A model generated the notes under the pieces. That model was not told the origin of the DNA, searched no databases, and saw only the letters and a list, made by a program, of their open reading frames with translations. A stretch of DNA of 64,000 nt, from contig NZ_VCQV01000007.1 of NCBI RefSeq assembly GCF_007845645.1, positions 1 through 64,000 of the forward strand, read 5' to 3'. Source of the DNA: Leekyejoonella antrihumi (GTDB taxonomy: Bacteria; Actinomycetota; Actinomycetes; Actinomycetales; Dermatophilaceae). This document shows, in pieces, positions 15,715 through 24,917 of the stretch (positions are counted from its first letter, which is position 1; each line of letters starts with the position of its first letter). The translations under genes and the position numbers were made by a program.

Positions 15715-18700
15715 TTGCGCCGACACGTCACGACTTTCCGCTCGACCGTTGCCGGGCTGTCCGTCCTACTGGCCCTCATCGTTGCTCTCAACGGGCTCGG
15801 CAGCTTCTACACCGATGTCAAGCCCGAGGTGTATCTCGCACCGTGGCACATGTTCGGTCAGTACCTGTCGGCGTGGACGGCGACGCCCTACCTGGGGTCG
15901 GCGAGCTACAACGTCGGGCTGGTGCCCGTGCTCCTCGTGACCGGTGCGCTGCGGGGGGTCGGGCTGTCGCCGGAGTGGGCATTCAAGGTCTTTCACTTCA
16001 CCCTGTGGATGCTGGCCGCGTGGGGTGCCGCCCGGTTGCTGCGGGCGCTGACGTCGAGGGCCGGTCGCTGGGCCGGGCTCGCGGTCGGTGTGCTCTACCT
16101 GGCCAACCCCTACTCCGTGCAGGCCGGGAGCACCCTGGCGATCCTGCTGCCCTACGCGCTCTTCCCGTGGTTGCTGATCGCCTTCGTGCGGGCACTGCGC
16201 CAAAGCGGTGGATGGCGGGCGTGGCGGTGCTGGGTGTGGCCGGCGGTCTTCGGGCTGGTCTTCTTTGCGATGTCCGGGATGAACGTCGCGGTGGTGCCCA
16301 TCTTCGAGCTCGTGGCGCTGATTCCGCTGATGATCTTCGCCCGCCTCGACTGGGGCATGAGCTGGCGGCACATCCTGGGGGTGCTGGCCAGGTGTGCGCT
16401 GTTCGTGATCGGGGTCTCGATCTACTGGCTGGTCCCGTCCGCCGCGGCGCTGAGCCACGGCACCCAGATCGTCAACACGTCGGAGACCATCAGCAGCATC
16501 GCCCAGGTCTCGTCCTTCACGGAGGTGCTGCGCGGTCTGGGGATGTGGCCGCTCTACGGTCAGGGAAGCGGCGCCGCATGGGTGCCGGAGGACGCGGTCT
16601 ACGTCACCAGTCCGATGATCATCATGCTGACCATGCTGTGGCCGACCCTCGGACTGGTTGCCTTGCGTTGGTGCAGGGGTCTGCTGCGGGGACTCGTCAC
16701 GGCGCTGGTCGCCGTCGCCGCCGTGGTCATGGTTGGTGCGTTCCCGAGCGAGAACGACCCGGCCTCACCGTTCGGGCATCTGTTGGTGTGGTTCCTGCAC
16801 CTGCCCGGGATGGGTGCCTTCCGCACCACCAACAAGATCGGCGCGCTGCTGGCCCTCGGTTTTGCGCTGGCCATCGGCGCCGCCGCGGTGCGACTCGGTC
16901 CGCGACTGATGCGCCGAGACGGGGCGACCCCCGTGGTGTGGGCGGTCGGTTTCTCGCTGCTGTTCGCCTGGACCCTCCCGGCACTGACCAACCGGCTCTA
17001 TACGTCGCAGATGGACGTTCCCGGCTACTGGCACCAGGCGGCCGACGCGCTGAACCAGGGCAATCCCCAGTCCAGCGTGCTGTTCCTGCCCGGGCAGGTC
17101 GCGCCGTCCTACCGGTGGACCGCTCAGCGTCCGGACGACGTGGCGAACTCGCTGCTGACGCGCACCGCGATCATTCCGGAGACGACCCCCAACGCGTCCG
17201 CGCCCGGTGGCAACTTCCTGATGTCGATGGATGACACGCTGCAGGACGGTGTCGTCCCGCCCTCGACGATCTCCGACTATGCGAGATACCTCGGTTCCGA
17301 CCAGATCCTGTTGCGGCACGACACGAACTGGGAGGACGCCGGCGGCGCGCGACCGGCGGCCACCAGCCAGACGTTGAGCAATGACCCTGGGCTACGCGGG
17401 CAGGCAAACTACGGTTCGCCCGGGGAGTTCGTCTCGAACGGTGTGCCCGATGGGTACAGCGAGCAGGAGTCGTTGCTGCCGCCACTGCAGGTCTACCAGG
17501 TGAAGGATGCGACGACGTCGGTCCGTGCCGAGGCCACCAAGAACTCTCTGCTTGTCGCGGGAGATGGGTGGGCCGTGCCGGAGATGTCCGCTGCCGGCCT
17601 GCTGAAGGGCACGCCGACCTTCCAGTACGCACAGAACGTCCCCGCGGGGGGAGTGTCGAGCTATCTCGGTGGCCAGCACACGCTGGTCCTCACCGATACG
17701 AACGCGCGCCGTGCGGCCATCCCCAACCGGCTGACTGCTGGTGAAGGGGCCCTGCTCACCGCGAATCAGTCTGCTCCCGACATGCGCACCCTCGGCACCA
17801 ACCCCGAGGATCAGACCGTGCTGGTTCGCTCGGGCGCGACGGTGTCGGCGACGTCCGAGGGCAGTGCGTTCTTCGCCATGCCCTACGGCGTCCCCGCAAA
17901 CGCCCTCGACGACGACCCGCAGTCGGCCTGGTTGTTCGGCGACTTCCACCGGGCGGCCGGGCAGGTCCTGACGATCCACGAACCGAGCCCGGTCACGTTC
18001 GACAAGATCAGGATCGCCCAGACCAGCTCCGGGGCTTCCAAGATCGGCAACGTCACGGTGCGCGTCGGCCACAAGACGGTGACCCAGCAGCTCCCGGACT
18101 CCGGCTACGCCACCTTCGACATCGGCGGTGTCAGCGCGTCGACCGTCACCGCCACGATCGACTCACAGCGCGGGGGTGGCGGCAACCTGGTGGGAATCCG
18201 AGACATCCAGATGGCGGGTCCACGAGCGGTCGGCACGGCCCGCACGCCGACGACCTTCGACCAGCGGTATCAGGCGATGAGTCCGGCCGAGAAGGCGCGT
18301 TTCGACGAGACACCGTTGGATGTGCTGCTGAGTCGCGTGCAGAACACCCCGTCACCCGGAGATGACACCGAGACCGGACTGCGTCGCCTGGTGTCCCTGC
18401 CCGACCAGCGCACCTTCACCACGGCCGCCACGGCCCGCGTGGACGGCTCTCTCGAGCAGGCCTACGACGACGTGGCGGGCCTCCCGCGCAGCATCACGGC
18501 CACCTCATCGGACTTCTACTTCCACCTGGCGGACGAGCGGGCATCGATGGCCGCGGACGGCAAGCCGGGGACGGCCTGGGTGCCCGGAGGACCGATGAAG
18601 GGCGCCTGGTGGCAGCTGGCAGGTCCAACCCGGACCATCCGAGCGGTGACGATCGACCAGCAGCACGGCCCCGGTGACACGTCCGGGAAGAACACCTTGT

Positions 18701-19884
18701 GGGCGCAACGGGTCAGCGTGAGCATTGACGGCAAGAAGGTCACCAGCGGTGATGTCAAGCCGGGCGGCAAGACGACACTGCACTTCCCGGCGCACACGGG
18801 CAAGACCGTGCGCGTCACGATCGACCGGATCAGCGGCCCCCTGAAGGGCGTGCCCGCTCGCTTCGTCTCGATTGCCACGGGCCTGACGATGAAGCCGACA
18901 ACACCGGGGCCGCAGGACGCGGTGACCGGATCGGACCGCCGGTGTCTGACCGTGGCCACGGTCGACGGCCAGCCGGTGCGCATGCGGCCCACCACCAGTC
19001 AGCTTGCCGGGGCGGACGACCAGGGCACGAGCTGGGTCGGGTGCGGCACGCTGACCCTGCAGGCCGGTGAACGGCGCATTGAACAGGCTCCCGGGTTCAC
19101 CGTGGACAGTCTGGCATTCACAGACGTGCAGTCCAAGACGAGCGCGGCACCGACCGCGCCCGTCTACCGCGTCACCCACGACGGCAGCTCGGCCAAGACG
19201 ATCTCATTGACCAGCCAGGGCAGCGCCGCGGTGGTCATCAGTCAGAGCTACGACCCACGCTGGCAGGCGACGGCGAACGGCAAGGACCTCGGCCCACCCC
19301 AGATCATCGACGGGTATTCCGTGGGATGGATCCTGCCGAAGGCCGGCCACTACACCGTCAAGATCCGTTACACGCCGCAGACCACGGCAAACGTCGCGAT
19401 CGGGATCTCGCTGGCGACCCTCCTCCTCGCGGTGTTCCTGATCGTGATGGGCGGGGTCCGCCGCACCATCTTCGACCTCGACGCGGTGCCCGACGAGCGG
19501 GACCAGCCGGTGGCCGGCTTGTTGCCCGGCCTACCCAGGACGGTCACGGAGCTCGTGCTCGTGCTGCTGGCTGCGTTCACCGTCGGCTGGGCGGGCCTGG
19601 TCGCCGCAGTGGCCATGGTGGCCCTGCTGCGATGGCGCAGGGTGCCGTCGTGGTGGTTGCAGGTCGCCGGTGCGGCGCTGGTCCTCGCCTCGGCGGTGGT
19701 CTACCTCCTCGTGCTGGGTGACCTGCGTGGGCAGGTCAGCGCCTACGGTGTCTACAAGAGCATGTGGCCGCACTACCTTGCCGGTGCGGGCCTGGTGATC
19801 GCCCTCACCGGAGCCCTGCGCGGCCGGGGTCGACCACGGGGGTCGCGAGGACAGCACTCGACACAGGAGGACCACAATGAGTGA
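15715..19884 (+). CDS. AftD-like (DUF3367) GT-C protein with discoidin-like domains, copy 1
   Basis: 1389 residues. The N-terminal half is a polytopic GT-C-type membrane domain of about twelve helices, beginning with VLLALIVALNGLGSFYTD. The acidic residue after the first helix (YTDVKPEVYLAP) is where these decaprenyl-phosphoarabinose-dependent transferases keep a catalytic or metal-binding acid. Two discoidin (F5/8 type C)-like segments follow near residues 722 (ALDDDPQSAWLFGDF) and 942 (MAADGKPGTAWVPG). Two or more helices lie near the C-terminus (about 1224 and 1278-1335). Mycobacterial AftD has about 1400 residues and the same plan. The start is a TTG with weak support. The stop overlaps the next gene by 8 nt. 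The arabinosyl donor is an inference; this copy is more divergent from AftD than the one at 27733. Confidence 0.75.
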   Translation: MRRHVTTFRSTVAGLSVLLALIVALNGLGSFYTDVKPEVYLAPWHMFGQYLSAWTATPYLGSASYNVGLVPVLLVTGALRGVGLSPEWAFKVFHFTLWMLAAWGAARLLRALTSRAGRWAGLAVGVLYLANPYSVQAGSTLAILLPYALFPWLLIAFVRALRQSGGWRAWRCWVWPAVFGLVFFAMSGMNVAVVPIFELVALIPLMIFARLDWGMSWRHILGVLARCALFVIGVSIYWLVPSAAALSHGTQIVNTSETISSIAQVSSFTEVLRGLGMWPLYGQGSGAAWVPEDAVYVTSPMIIMLTMLWPTLGLVALRWCRGLLRGLVTALVAVAAVVMVGAFPSENDPASPFGHLLVWFLHLPGMGAFRTTNKIGALLALGFALAIGAAAVRLGPRLMRRDGATPVVWAVGFSLLFAWTLPALTNRLYTSQMDVPGYWHQAADALNQGNPQSSVLFLPGQVAPSYRWTAQRPDDVANSLLTRTAIIPETTPNASAPGGNFLMSMDDTLQDGVVPPSTISDYARYLGSDQILLRHDTNWEDAGGARPAATSQTLSNDPGLRGQANYGSPGEFVSNGVPDGYSEQESLLPPLQVYQVKDATTSVRAEATKNSLLVAGDGWAVPEMSAAGLLKGTPTFQYAQNVPAGGVSSYLGGQHTLVLTDTNARRAAIPNRLTAGEGALLTANQSAPDMRTLGTNPEDQTVLVRSGATVSATSEGSAFFAMPYGVPANALDDDPQSAWLFGDFHRAAGQVLTIHEPSPVTFDKIRIAQTSSGASKIGNVTVRVGHKTVTQQLPDSGYATFDIGGVSASTVTATIDSQRGGGGNLVGIRDIQMAGPRAVGTARTPTTFDQRYQAMSPAEKARFDETPLDVLLSRVQNTPSPGDDTETGLRRLVSLPDQRTFTTAATARVDGSLEQAYDDVAGLPRSITATSSDFYFHLADERASMAADGKPGTAWVPGGPMKGAWWQLAGPTRTIRAVTIDQQHGPGDTSGKNTLWAQRVSVSIDGKKVTSGDVKPGGKTTLHFPAHTGKTVRVTIDRISGPLKGVPARFVSIATGLTMKPTTPGPQDAVTGSDRRCLTVATVDGQPVRMRPTTSQLAGADDQGTSWVGCGTLTLQAGERRIEQAPGFTVDSLAFTDVQSKTSAAPTAPVYRVTHDGSSAKTISLTSQGSAAVVISQSYDPRWQATANGKDLGPPQIIDGYSVGWILPKAGHYTVKIRYTPQTTANVAIGISLATLLLAVFLIVMGGVRRTIFDLDAVPDERDQPVAGLLPGLPRTVTELVLVLLAAFTVGWAGLVAAVAMVALLRWRRVPSWWLQVAGAALVLASAVVYLLVLGDLRGQVSAYGVYKSMWPHYLAGAGLVIALTGALRGRGRPRGSRGQHSTQEDHNE

Positions 19885-20734
19885 CTCGACGCCGTTGGTA
19901 TCCGTGATCGTGCCGACCCGAAACAACACGAGGACGATTCGCGACTGTCTGGCCTCCGTCCGGGCGCAGACCTATGCGCGGATCGAGCTGCTCGTCGTCG
20001 ACAATACGAGCACGGACGACACGGTCGAGATTGCTGAAGGTCTCGCGGACAAGGTGCTGAGCGGAGGCCCGGAGCGGTCGGCGCAGCGGAATCTGGGCAT
20101 CGAGCACGCACGGGGTGAATGGGTGCTGTGGGTGGACAGCGACATGGTGCTGCCCGCGGACGGTGTCGCGGCCGCCGTTCGCACGGCGCTGCACCACGAC
20201 GCAGCGGCGGTGTCCCTGCCGGAACGCACTATCGGAGAGGGGTTCTGGACGGCCTGCCGTGCCCTGGAGCGTGCCTGCTACGTCGACCAGCTGTGGTTGA
20301 ACAACCCTCGCCTGGTGCGACGTGAACTGCTCACCGGCGAGCACGCGTTCAACCTGGAGATGACTGGACTGGAAGACACCGACCTGCGTATGCGGCTGCG
20401 CGAGGCGGGCAAGCGAGTCGAGTTCGCGCCGACAATGATCGACCATGACGAGGGCCGCCTGACTCTCGAAGATGTGCTGCGCAAGCGCTACTACTACGGT
20501 CGCAGCATCCCGTCGTTGGCGGATGCGCACGATGGGGCCGTCCGATCGCAGGGCGGAGCCCTCATCCGGGCCTACGTCAGCCACCGATCCGACCTGCTAC
20601 GGGATCCGGTGCATACTGCGGGAATGGTCGTGCTGCGGGGACTCGAGGCCGGCGCCTACGTCCTGGGCGCTCGCAGGGGGCGTCGTGATCAGGCATCCCG
20701 TCGTGATCGGCCCTCCCAGAGGCCCGCTCAGTGA
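19877..20734 (+). CDS. Family 2 glycosyltransferase
   Basis: 285 residues, GT-A fold. It has the nucleotide-sugar-binding start PLVSVIVPTRNNTRTIRDCL, VVDNTSTDDT, the metal-binding DxD as LWVDSDMVLP near residue 90, and the acceptor-side segment MTGLEDTDLRMRLREAGKRV (ED motif). Such enzymes add a sugar to a lipid-linked acceptor at the inner membrane face. The ATG overlaps the stop of the AftD-like gene and its own stop overlaps the next GTG (GTGA), so the four genes from 15715 to 23579 are translationally coupled. No transmembrane helix is present, so it is probably peripheral. Sugar and acceptor are unknown. Confidence 0.85.
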   Translation: MSDSTPLVSVIVPTRNNTRTIRDCLASVRAQTYARIELLVVDNTSTDDTVEIAEGLADKVLSGGPERSAQRNLGIEHARGEWVLWVDSDMVLPADGVAAAVRTALHHDAAAVSLPERTIGEGFWTACRALERACYVDQLWLNNPRLVRRELLTGEHAFNLEMTGLEDTDLRMRLREAGKRVEFAPTMIDHDEGRLTLEDVLRKRYYYGRSIPSLADAHDGAVRSQGGALIRAYVSHRSDLLRDPVHTAGMVVLRGLEAGAYVLGARRGRRDQASRRDRPSQRPAQ

Positions 20735-21819
20735 CCCGACGGATGCTGTGGGTGTCCCTCCCGGACCAGCGAGCTCGACGTGAGCTCTACTGGATGACAC
20801 GGATGCCCGGGACCGAGGTCACCGCCCTCGCCGCGCAGGAGCCGTTCGGAGACCTGACGTGGGTGCCCAGCGACTATCGCCGCCCGATCCGCAGATTCGT
20901 CGAGGCGGGCGCCCTGGCCTGGGTGAGGGGACTGGACCAGCAGGATCCCGACACCTACGACTGGGTGACGACCCTGGAGCTGTGCTCGCTCGTCACCGGG
21001 CAGGCGAGCCGGTGGCGCAATCGGGGAAGTCGTCGGCCCCTGCAGGCGGTCATCACCTGGGAGAACCTGGCCGACCAGCCGCTCTACCGGGTCCCGCCCT
21101 ACAAGCAGGCGATGAACTCGTGCCGAGACGCCGACCTGCTGCTGTGCATGGTCAACGCAGCGCGAGAGCACCTGCTGGTCAACAACTTTGATGACGAGCG
21201 TATCCGCGTGGTGAAGCCGGGTGTGGACACTCGCGTCTTCTCCCCGGCCGGGCGACCGGCCGCCGAACCCCGGGTGGTCTTCACCTCCCCGCTTGCACCC
21301 AACAAGGGGATCGACCGGGTGCTGGATGCGATGCGGATCGTGCGGCGCTCGGTCCCGGACGCGACGCTCGTCGTGGCGGGGCAGGGCCCGTTGCGCCCGA
21401 TGGTCGAGCGGGCCGCGGCCGACTCCGGTCGTGGGGTCAGCCTGAGCGGGCAGCTGGATGCCGACGGAGTGGCCGACCTGCTGCGCTCGGCGGCCGTGTT
21501 CTGCACCGCACCACGGCCAACCTGGAAGTGGACCGAGCAGCTGGGGCTGGCCTACCTCGAGGCGCAGGCCTGCGGACTGCCCGTGGTCACGACGCGCTGT
21601 GGCACCAATGACGAGGCGGTGCTGCCGCCAAACGTGCTGGTCGACGACGACGCCGAGGCGCTCGCCGAGGGGCTGGTGACCTTCCTGACGAACGACCGGC
21701 TGCGCGCCGACGTCGGCGCAGCCAACCGGGCTCGGATGCTCGCCGACCACGACCTGACGACACAGTGTCAACGGATCGGCGACGCCTTCGCCGCCACCGA
21801 GGCCCAGCACCACCGATGA
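20731..21819 (+). CDS. Family 4 glycosyltransferase
   Basis: 362 residues, GT-B fold. The C-terminal Rossmann half contains VVFTSPLAPNKGIDRVLDAM, LVVAGQGPLRPMVERA and the retaining E-x7-E motif in EQLGLAYLEAQACGLPVVTT. The N-terminal half is shorter and less typical (LWVSLPDQRARRELYWMTRM). GTG 20731 overlaps the previous stop and its TGA overlaps the next ATG. It is probably a sequential partner of the GT2 enzyme in assembling a lipid-linked glycan. Donor unknown. Confidence 0.83.
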   Translation: MTRRMLWVSLPDQRARRELYWMTRMPGTEVTALAAQEPFGDLTWVPSDYRRPIRRFVEAGALAWVRGLDQQDPDTYDWVTTLELCSLVTGQASRWRNRGSRRPLQAVITWENLADQPLYRVPPYKQAMNSCRDADLLLCMVNAAREHLLVNNFDDERIRVVKPGVDTRVFSPAGRPAAEPRVVFTSPLAPNKGIDRVLDAMRIVRRSVPDATLVVAGQGPLRPMVERAAADSGRGVSLSGQLDADGVADLLRSAAVFCTAPRPTWKWTEQLGLAYLEAQACGLPVVTTRCGTNDEAVLPPNVLVDDDAEALAEGLVTFLTNDRLRADVGAANRARMLADHDLTTQCQRIGDAFAATEAQHHR

Positions 21820-23579
21820 CCTCCCGGAGCCTGCGGCTCAGCCCGCGATCCGTCGGCGGACTCGTCGGCCTGGGGTGCGCGGTACTCGCCCTCGGTCCGG
21901 CGCTGCGCCCGGGCTACCTGCTGTTCTACGACATGGTGTTCGTGCCCCACCTGGCCCTTGGCGGGCGTACGCTCGGGGTTGACGGGTCGGTCCCGCGGGC
22001 CGTCCCCAACGACCTTGTCGTTGCGCTGCTCTCGCACCTGGCGTCCGGATGGGTCGTCCAAAAGGTTCTCCTGGTGGCGGTGTTCGTGCTCGTCGGTGCC
22101 GGGGTAGGCGGTCTGATGCGGTCGCGGTGGGGAGCGGCTGCGGCCGCCATTGTCGCCGCGTGGAACCCCTATCTGGGTGAGCGGTTGGGGATCGGTCACT
22201 GGGCGTTCCTGCTGGGTTACGCCGTCCTGCCCTTCCTCGCCTCGGCAGCGGGTGCCTGCCGAGAAGGCTTGCCACGCGGCCGGTTCCGTCTCGGGCTGTG
22301 GCTGGTGCTGGTTGCACTCACCGGATCCACCGGAGCGGTCCTCGGTCTGCTGGTGGTCCTGTGTGTGCTGCTGGTGCCGGGGCAATCGGTCCGGGCGACC
22401 CGGGACCGCGTGCTCGACTTGGTATGGACGATCGGCATCTTCCTGCTGGCCAACGCGCCGTGGTGGTTTCCGTTCCTGTTCGTTGCCCCGTCGGAGAGCG
22501 GTGACCCGCTCGGGGTGCAGGCCTTCATGTCGCGAGCCGACACCCCATGGGGCGTCGTGCTGTCGCTGGTCACGACCGGTGGCATCTGGAACCAAGACGT
22601 GTGGTTCGCCGAGCGGTCGTCCTGGGTGGTGTCCGGGGTCGCGCTGGCAGCGGCCCTTGGGTCCGTCCTGGTCGCGGCGCGAACCACGAGTTGGCGGCGC
22701 GTGCCGGCCACCGCCGGTCTTGCCGTCGCGGGTGTGCTCTCCCTGGTGGTTGCCGCGGCGAGCTCCCTGCCCGGGGGAAGCGATCTGATGACGTGGGTCG
22801 TCACCGACGTGCCCGGGGGTGGGCTGCTGCGGGACTCCCAGAAGTTCGTGGGGGTCTGGGCCCTGGTGCTGGCGGTCGCCACCGGTCTGACCGTCGAACG
22901 GCTCCGCGCCGCAGGAGCGCGAGTCGGTGCGGATCGCGCGGGCGTCGGGGTGCTCGCGGTGGTCATCATGCTCTGGCCGGTGGCCACCTTGTCCGGGATG
23001 ATCTGGGGCGCGCAAGGACGATGGCGTGCGGTCGAGTACCCACAGTCCTACCAACGCCTCGCAGACGACATCTCGGCGCTACCCCCGGGAGGTGTCGCGG
23101 CCTTCCCGTGGACGCAGTACCGGCAGTATGCGTGGGATGGCAACTGGGTCGTGCTCGACCCGTGGCAGCGCCTGGTGCAGCGGTCGGTGCTGGTCAACGA
23201 CGACCTCCCGCTGGCCCATGAGGTGGTCCAGGGCGAGAGCCTTGCGGCACGAGCGGTGACGACGGCGCTGGCCGACAAGCGCGGCGTGACCCAGGCGTTG
23301 CATCGGGCCGGTGTGCGCTATGTGCTGGTCGAGACCGATCAGCCGACCCGGCCCGGCATGCCCGACCTGTCCGGCGCCCGCCTCGTCGACCGGGCCACCG
23401 GCCTGGCCCTGTATGACATTGGCGCCCCGTCGCACCCGGTCGCCGGCCCGTCGGGGTGGTACCGCTACCTCGGACTGGTCGGTGGGATCCTGGCGCTGCT
23501 GGTCGTGGCCGCCACTCGTGTTGCCGGCGGCGCCGGAAGGGGTCGGGCGCCGCGTCGAAAGGGTTCCCGCGCCGGATAA
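21816..23579 (+). CDS. Polytopic membrane protein, GT-C-like
   Basis: 587 residues from ATG 21816, chosen because it overlaps the upstream stop as ATGA. There are about twelve membrane helices, starting GGLVGLGCAVLALGPALRPG. An acidic residue follows the first helix (GYLLFYDMVFVPHLAL), a layout like the first loop of GT-C glycosyltransferases and similar in order to the AftD-like protein upstream. A soluble segment of about 130 residues (FPWTQYRQYAWDGNWVVLDP) precedes the last helix (YLGLVGGILALLVVAATRVA). No family could be named with certainty. By position it belongs to the same glycan-assembly operon. Confidence 0.65.
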   Translation: MTSRSLRLSPRSVGGLVGLGCAVLALGPALRPGYLLFYDMVFVPHLALGGRTLGVDGSVPRAVPNDLVVALLSHLASGWVVQKVLLVAVFVLVGAGVGGLMRSRWGAAAAAIVAAWNPYLGERLGIGHWAFLLGYAVLPFLASAAGACREGLPRGRFRLGLWLVLVALTGSTGAVLGLLVVLCVLLVPGQSVRATRDRVLDLVWTIGIFLLANAPWWFPFLFVAPSESGDPLGVQAFMSRADTPWGVVLSLVTTGGIWNQDVWFAERSSWVVSGVALAAALGSVLVAARTTSWRRVPATAGLAVAGVLSLVVAAASSLPGGSDLMTWVVTDVPGGGLLRDSQKFVGVWALVLAVATGLTVERLRAAGARVGADRAGVGVLAVVIMLWPVATLSGMIWGAQGRWRAVEYPQSYQRLADDISALPPGGVAAFPWTQYRQYAWDGNWVVLDPWQRLVQRSVLVNDDLPLAHEVVQGESLAARAVTTALADKRGVTQALHRAGVRYVLVETDQPTRPGMPDLSGARLVDRATGLALYDIGAPSHPVAGPSGWYRYLGLVGGILALLVVAATRVAGGAGRGRAPRRKGSRAG

Positions 23580-23688
23580 CCTACTGGAGGGTAAATCTTG
23601 CTATGCTGACGGCCGAGTACCTGGCTGCCGCTCGGGTGGGCGGGTACCACTGACAAAGTGGAACCGGGACGAACGAGGTGAAGGCCGG

Positions 23689-23841
23689 ATGAACCAAGGC
23701 ACCACGAAGATTGCGTTCAACATCGGGGGAGCGCTCATTGGTGCGGTGCTTGCCTGCGTGTCCATCTTTGGGCTGATCGCCCAGCAGAACTCGGTCAGCC
23801 AGCCGCAGACCTACAAGTCGACGATCACCTACGGCCAGTAG
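23689..23841 (+). CDS. DUF2613-family membrane microprotein
   Basis: 50 residues with one membrane helix (AFNIGGALIGAVLACVSIFG). It is followed by AQQNSVSQP and a short tail ending ITYGQ, the pattern of actinobacterial DUF2613 proteins. A ribosome binding site, GAGGTGAAGG, precedes the ATG. It lies 109 nt after the membrane-protein gene and is followed by a strong hairpin, so it closes the envelope-glycan operon. In other actinobacteria such microproteins also lie beside AftD-like genes (recalled, not checked). Function unknown. Confidence 0.7.
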   Translation: MNQGTTKIAFNIGGALIGAVLACVSIFGLIAQQNSVSQPQTYKSTITYGQ

Positions 23842-23876
23842 GGCGCGCGCCGAACACTTGGATCCACACCGCAACG

Positions 23877-23902
23877 GGGCCCTGACGAATTCGTCAGGGC
23901 CC
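23877..23902. terminator. Palindromic terminator after the DUF2613 gene
   Basis: A perfect 26-bp palindrome, GGGCCCTGACGAA and its complement. It sits between the convergent DUF2613 and nucleotidyltransferase genes and could terminate both. Confidence 0.75.
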
Positions 23903-23919
23903 TCGTCGCGATGTCCGAG

Positions 23920-24573
23920 TCACAGCCGACCGATCCAGTGATGGTCTGGCACGAGCGCTGCCAGCGCTTCCCGCAGCCGCGCTCGCCGCTGATCATCGAG
24001 CACTGGCAGGGTGGCCTCGAAGTCGGGCTCGTCCTTGGGACGGCGTAGTCGGGCCTTGTAGGCAAGCACGATCTCGGGGAGGAGGTATCGGATGCCGTCA
24101 GCAGCGGTCCAGGTGACGCTCTCGACGGGGGCGACGTGCCCAGGCAGGAACTTGTTCGTCCACAGTCCGTCGGCGTCGGGGGTCAGGGGCATGTCCACGA
24201 TCCAGGGCGACGCCGAGTCCGCGCGGAGCCACAGCTGGCTACGGGGCTCATCGATCGTGGCCCATCGTCCACCGAGCGGATGCAAGACTCCGCCGACGTT
24301 GTTCCAGACGTGCCACCGACCCTTCATGAACTCCACGAAGGCGGGCACGTCGCAGGTCAGGATGGAGACGTCGGTGTCCTCATGCTGTCGCCGGTACCCG
24401 GTGGCTGCTTCGATCGCCCACCCACCGACGACCCACCACGGTCGATCGAAGCCATTCATTTCCTGCGCGAACCGACTCGGTTCCATCGGCGACCAGGCAC
24501 CATAGAGTGCTTGAAACGTCGCCTCCTCGGCCTGCTCTTCTGGAGAACGTTCGAGCGGAACTCGTATGGGCAT
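23920..24573 (-). CDS. Nucleotidyltransferase-fold protein (aminoglycoside adenylyltransferase-like)
   Basis: 217 residues. The fold is indicated by WWVVGGWAIEAATG followed by HEDTDVSIL, in which the GG and the DxD-type acids match ANT(2'')-like nucleotidyltransferases. The downstream LPEIVLAYKARLRRPKDEPD is the usual end helix with a conserved Lys. Such proteins transfer AMP to small molecules or act as antitoxin-like partners. No resistance phenotype can be inferred from the fold alone. Spacing and neighbours (decayed genes) suggest an accessory island inside the glycan region. Confidence 0.65.
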   Translation of the reverse strand: MPIRVPLERSPEEQAEEATFQALYGAWSPMEPSRFAQEMNGFDRPWWVVGGWAIEAATGYRRQHEDTDVSILTCDVPAFVEFMKGRWHVWNNVGGVLHPLGGRWATIDEPRSQLWLRADSASPWIVDMPLTPDADGLWTNKFLPGHVAPVESVTWTAADGIRYLLPEIVLAYKARLRRPKDEPDFEATLPVLDDQRRARLREALAALVPDHHWIGRL

Positions 24574-24609
24574 GCCGTCGAGACTCCCACACTGTCGTGC
24601 CGGGCGCTC

Positions 24610-24822
24610 TCATTGATCGGTGAACATCACCAGATCGTAGGTCTGCGTACCTCCATCGACGGTCCATTGCGCTGCGAGCGGCATCAGGTCGGTGACCAGG
24701 ACGCTGCGCACGCAGTCTTCGTCTGGCCCAGCGTCGGTGTTCGCGTCAATCGTGGAGCGGGCCCGTTCCACCAGCTGCCACTCCTTGCTGGTCAGTTCGC
24801 GGGCGGAAGGAGGCAACGTCAT
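24610..24822 (-). pseudogene. Possible cytidine-deaminase-like N-terminal fragment
   Basis: A 70-residue frame starting MTLPPSARELTSKEWQLVER, preceded by GGAGG-poor sequence. The helix LTSKEWQLVERARSTID resembles the first helix of cytidine deaminases. The catalytic HAE and PCxxC motifs are absent and the sequence stops early. It may be a gene remnant or a small unrelated protein; the resemblance is weak. Confidence 0.25.
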
Positions 24823-24917
24823 GACCTCACGGGTGACAGGTACGCCATGTTTGCTCCAATGGCACCTCGCACACATCAAACGGTGCCCGCAGGCCGATCG
24901 ACTTACGGCGCTGCAGT

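Noticed and set aside
23920-24573. Calling the nucleotidyltransferase an aminoglycoside-resistance gene
   Set aside because: Only the fold motifs are shared. Many members of this fold are not resistance enzymes.
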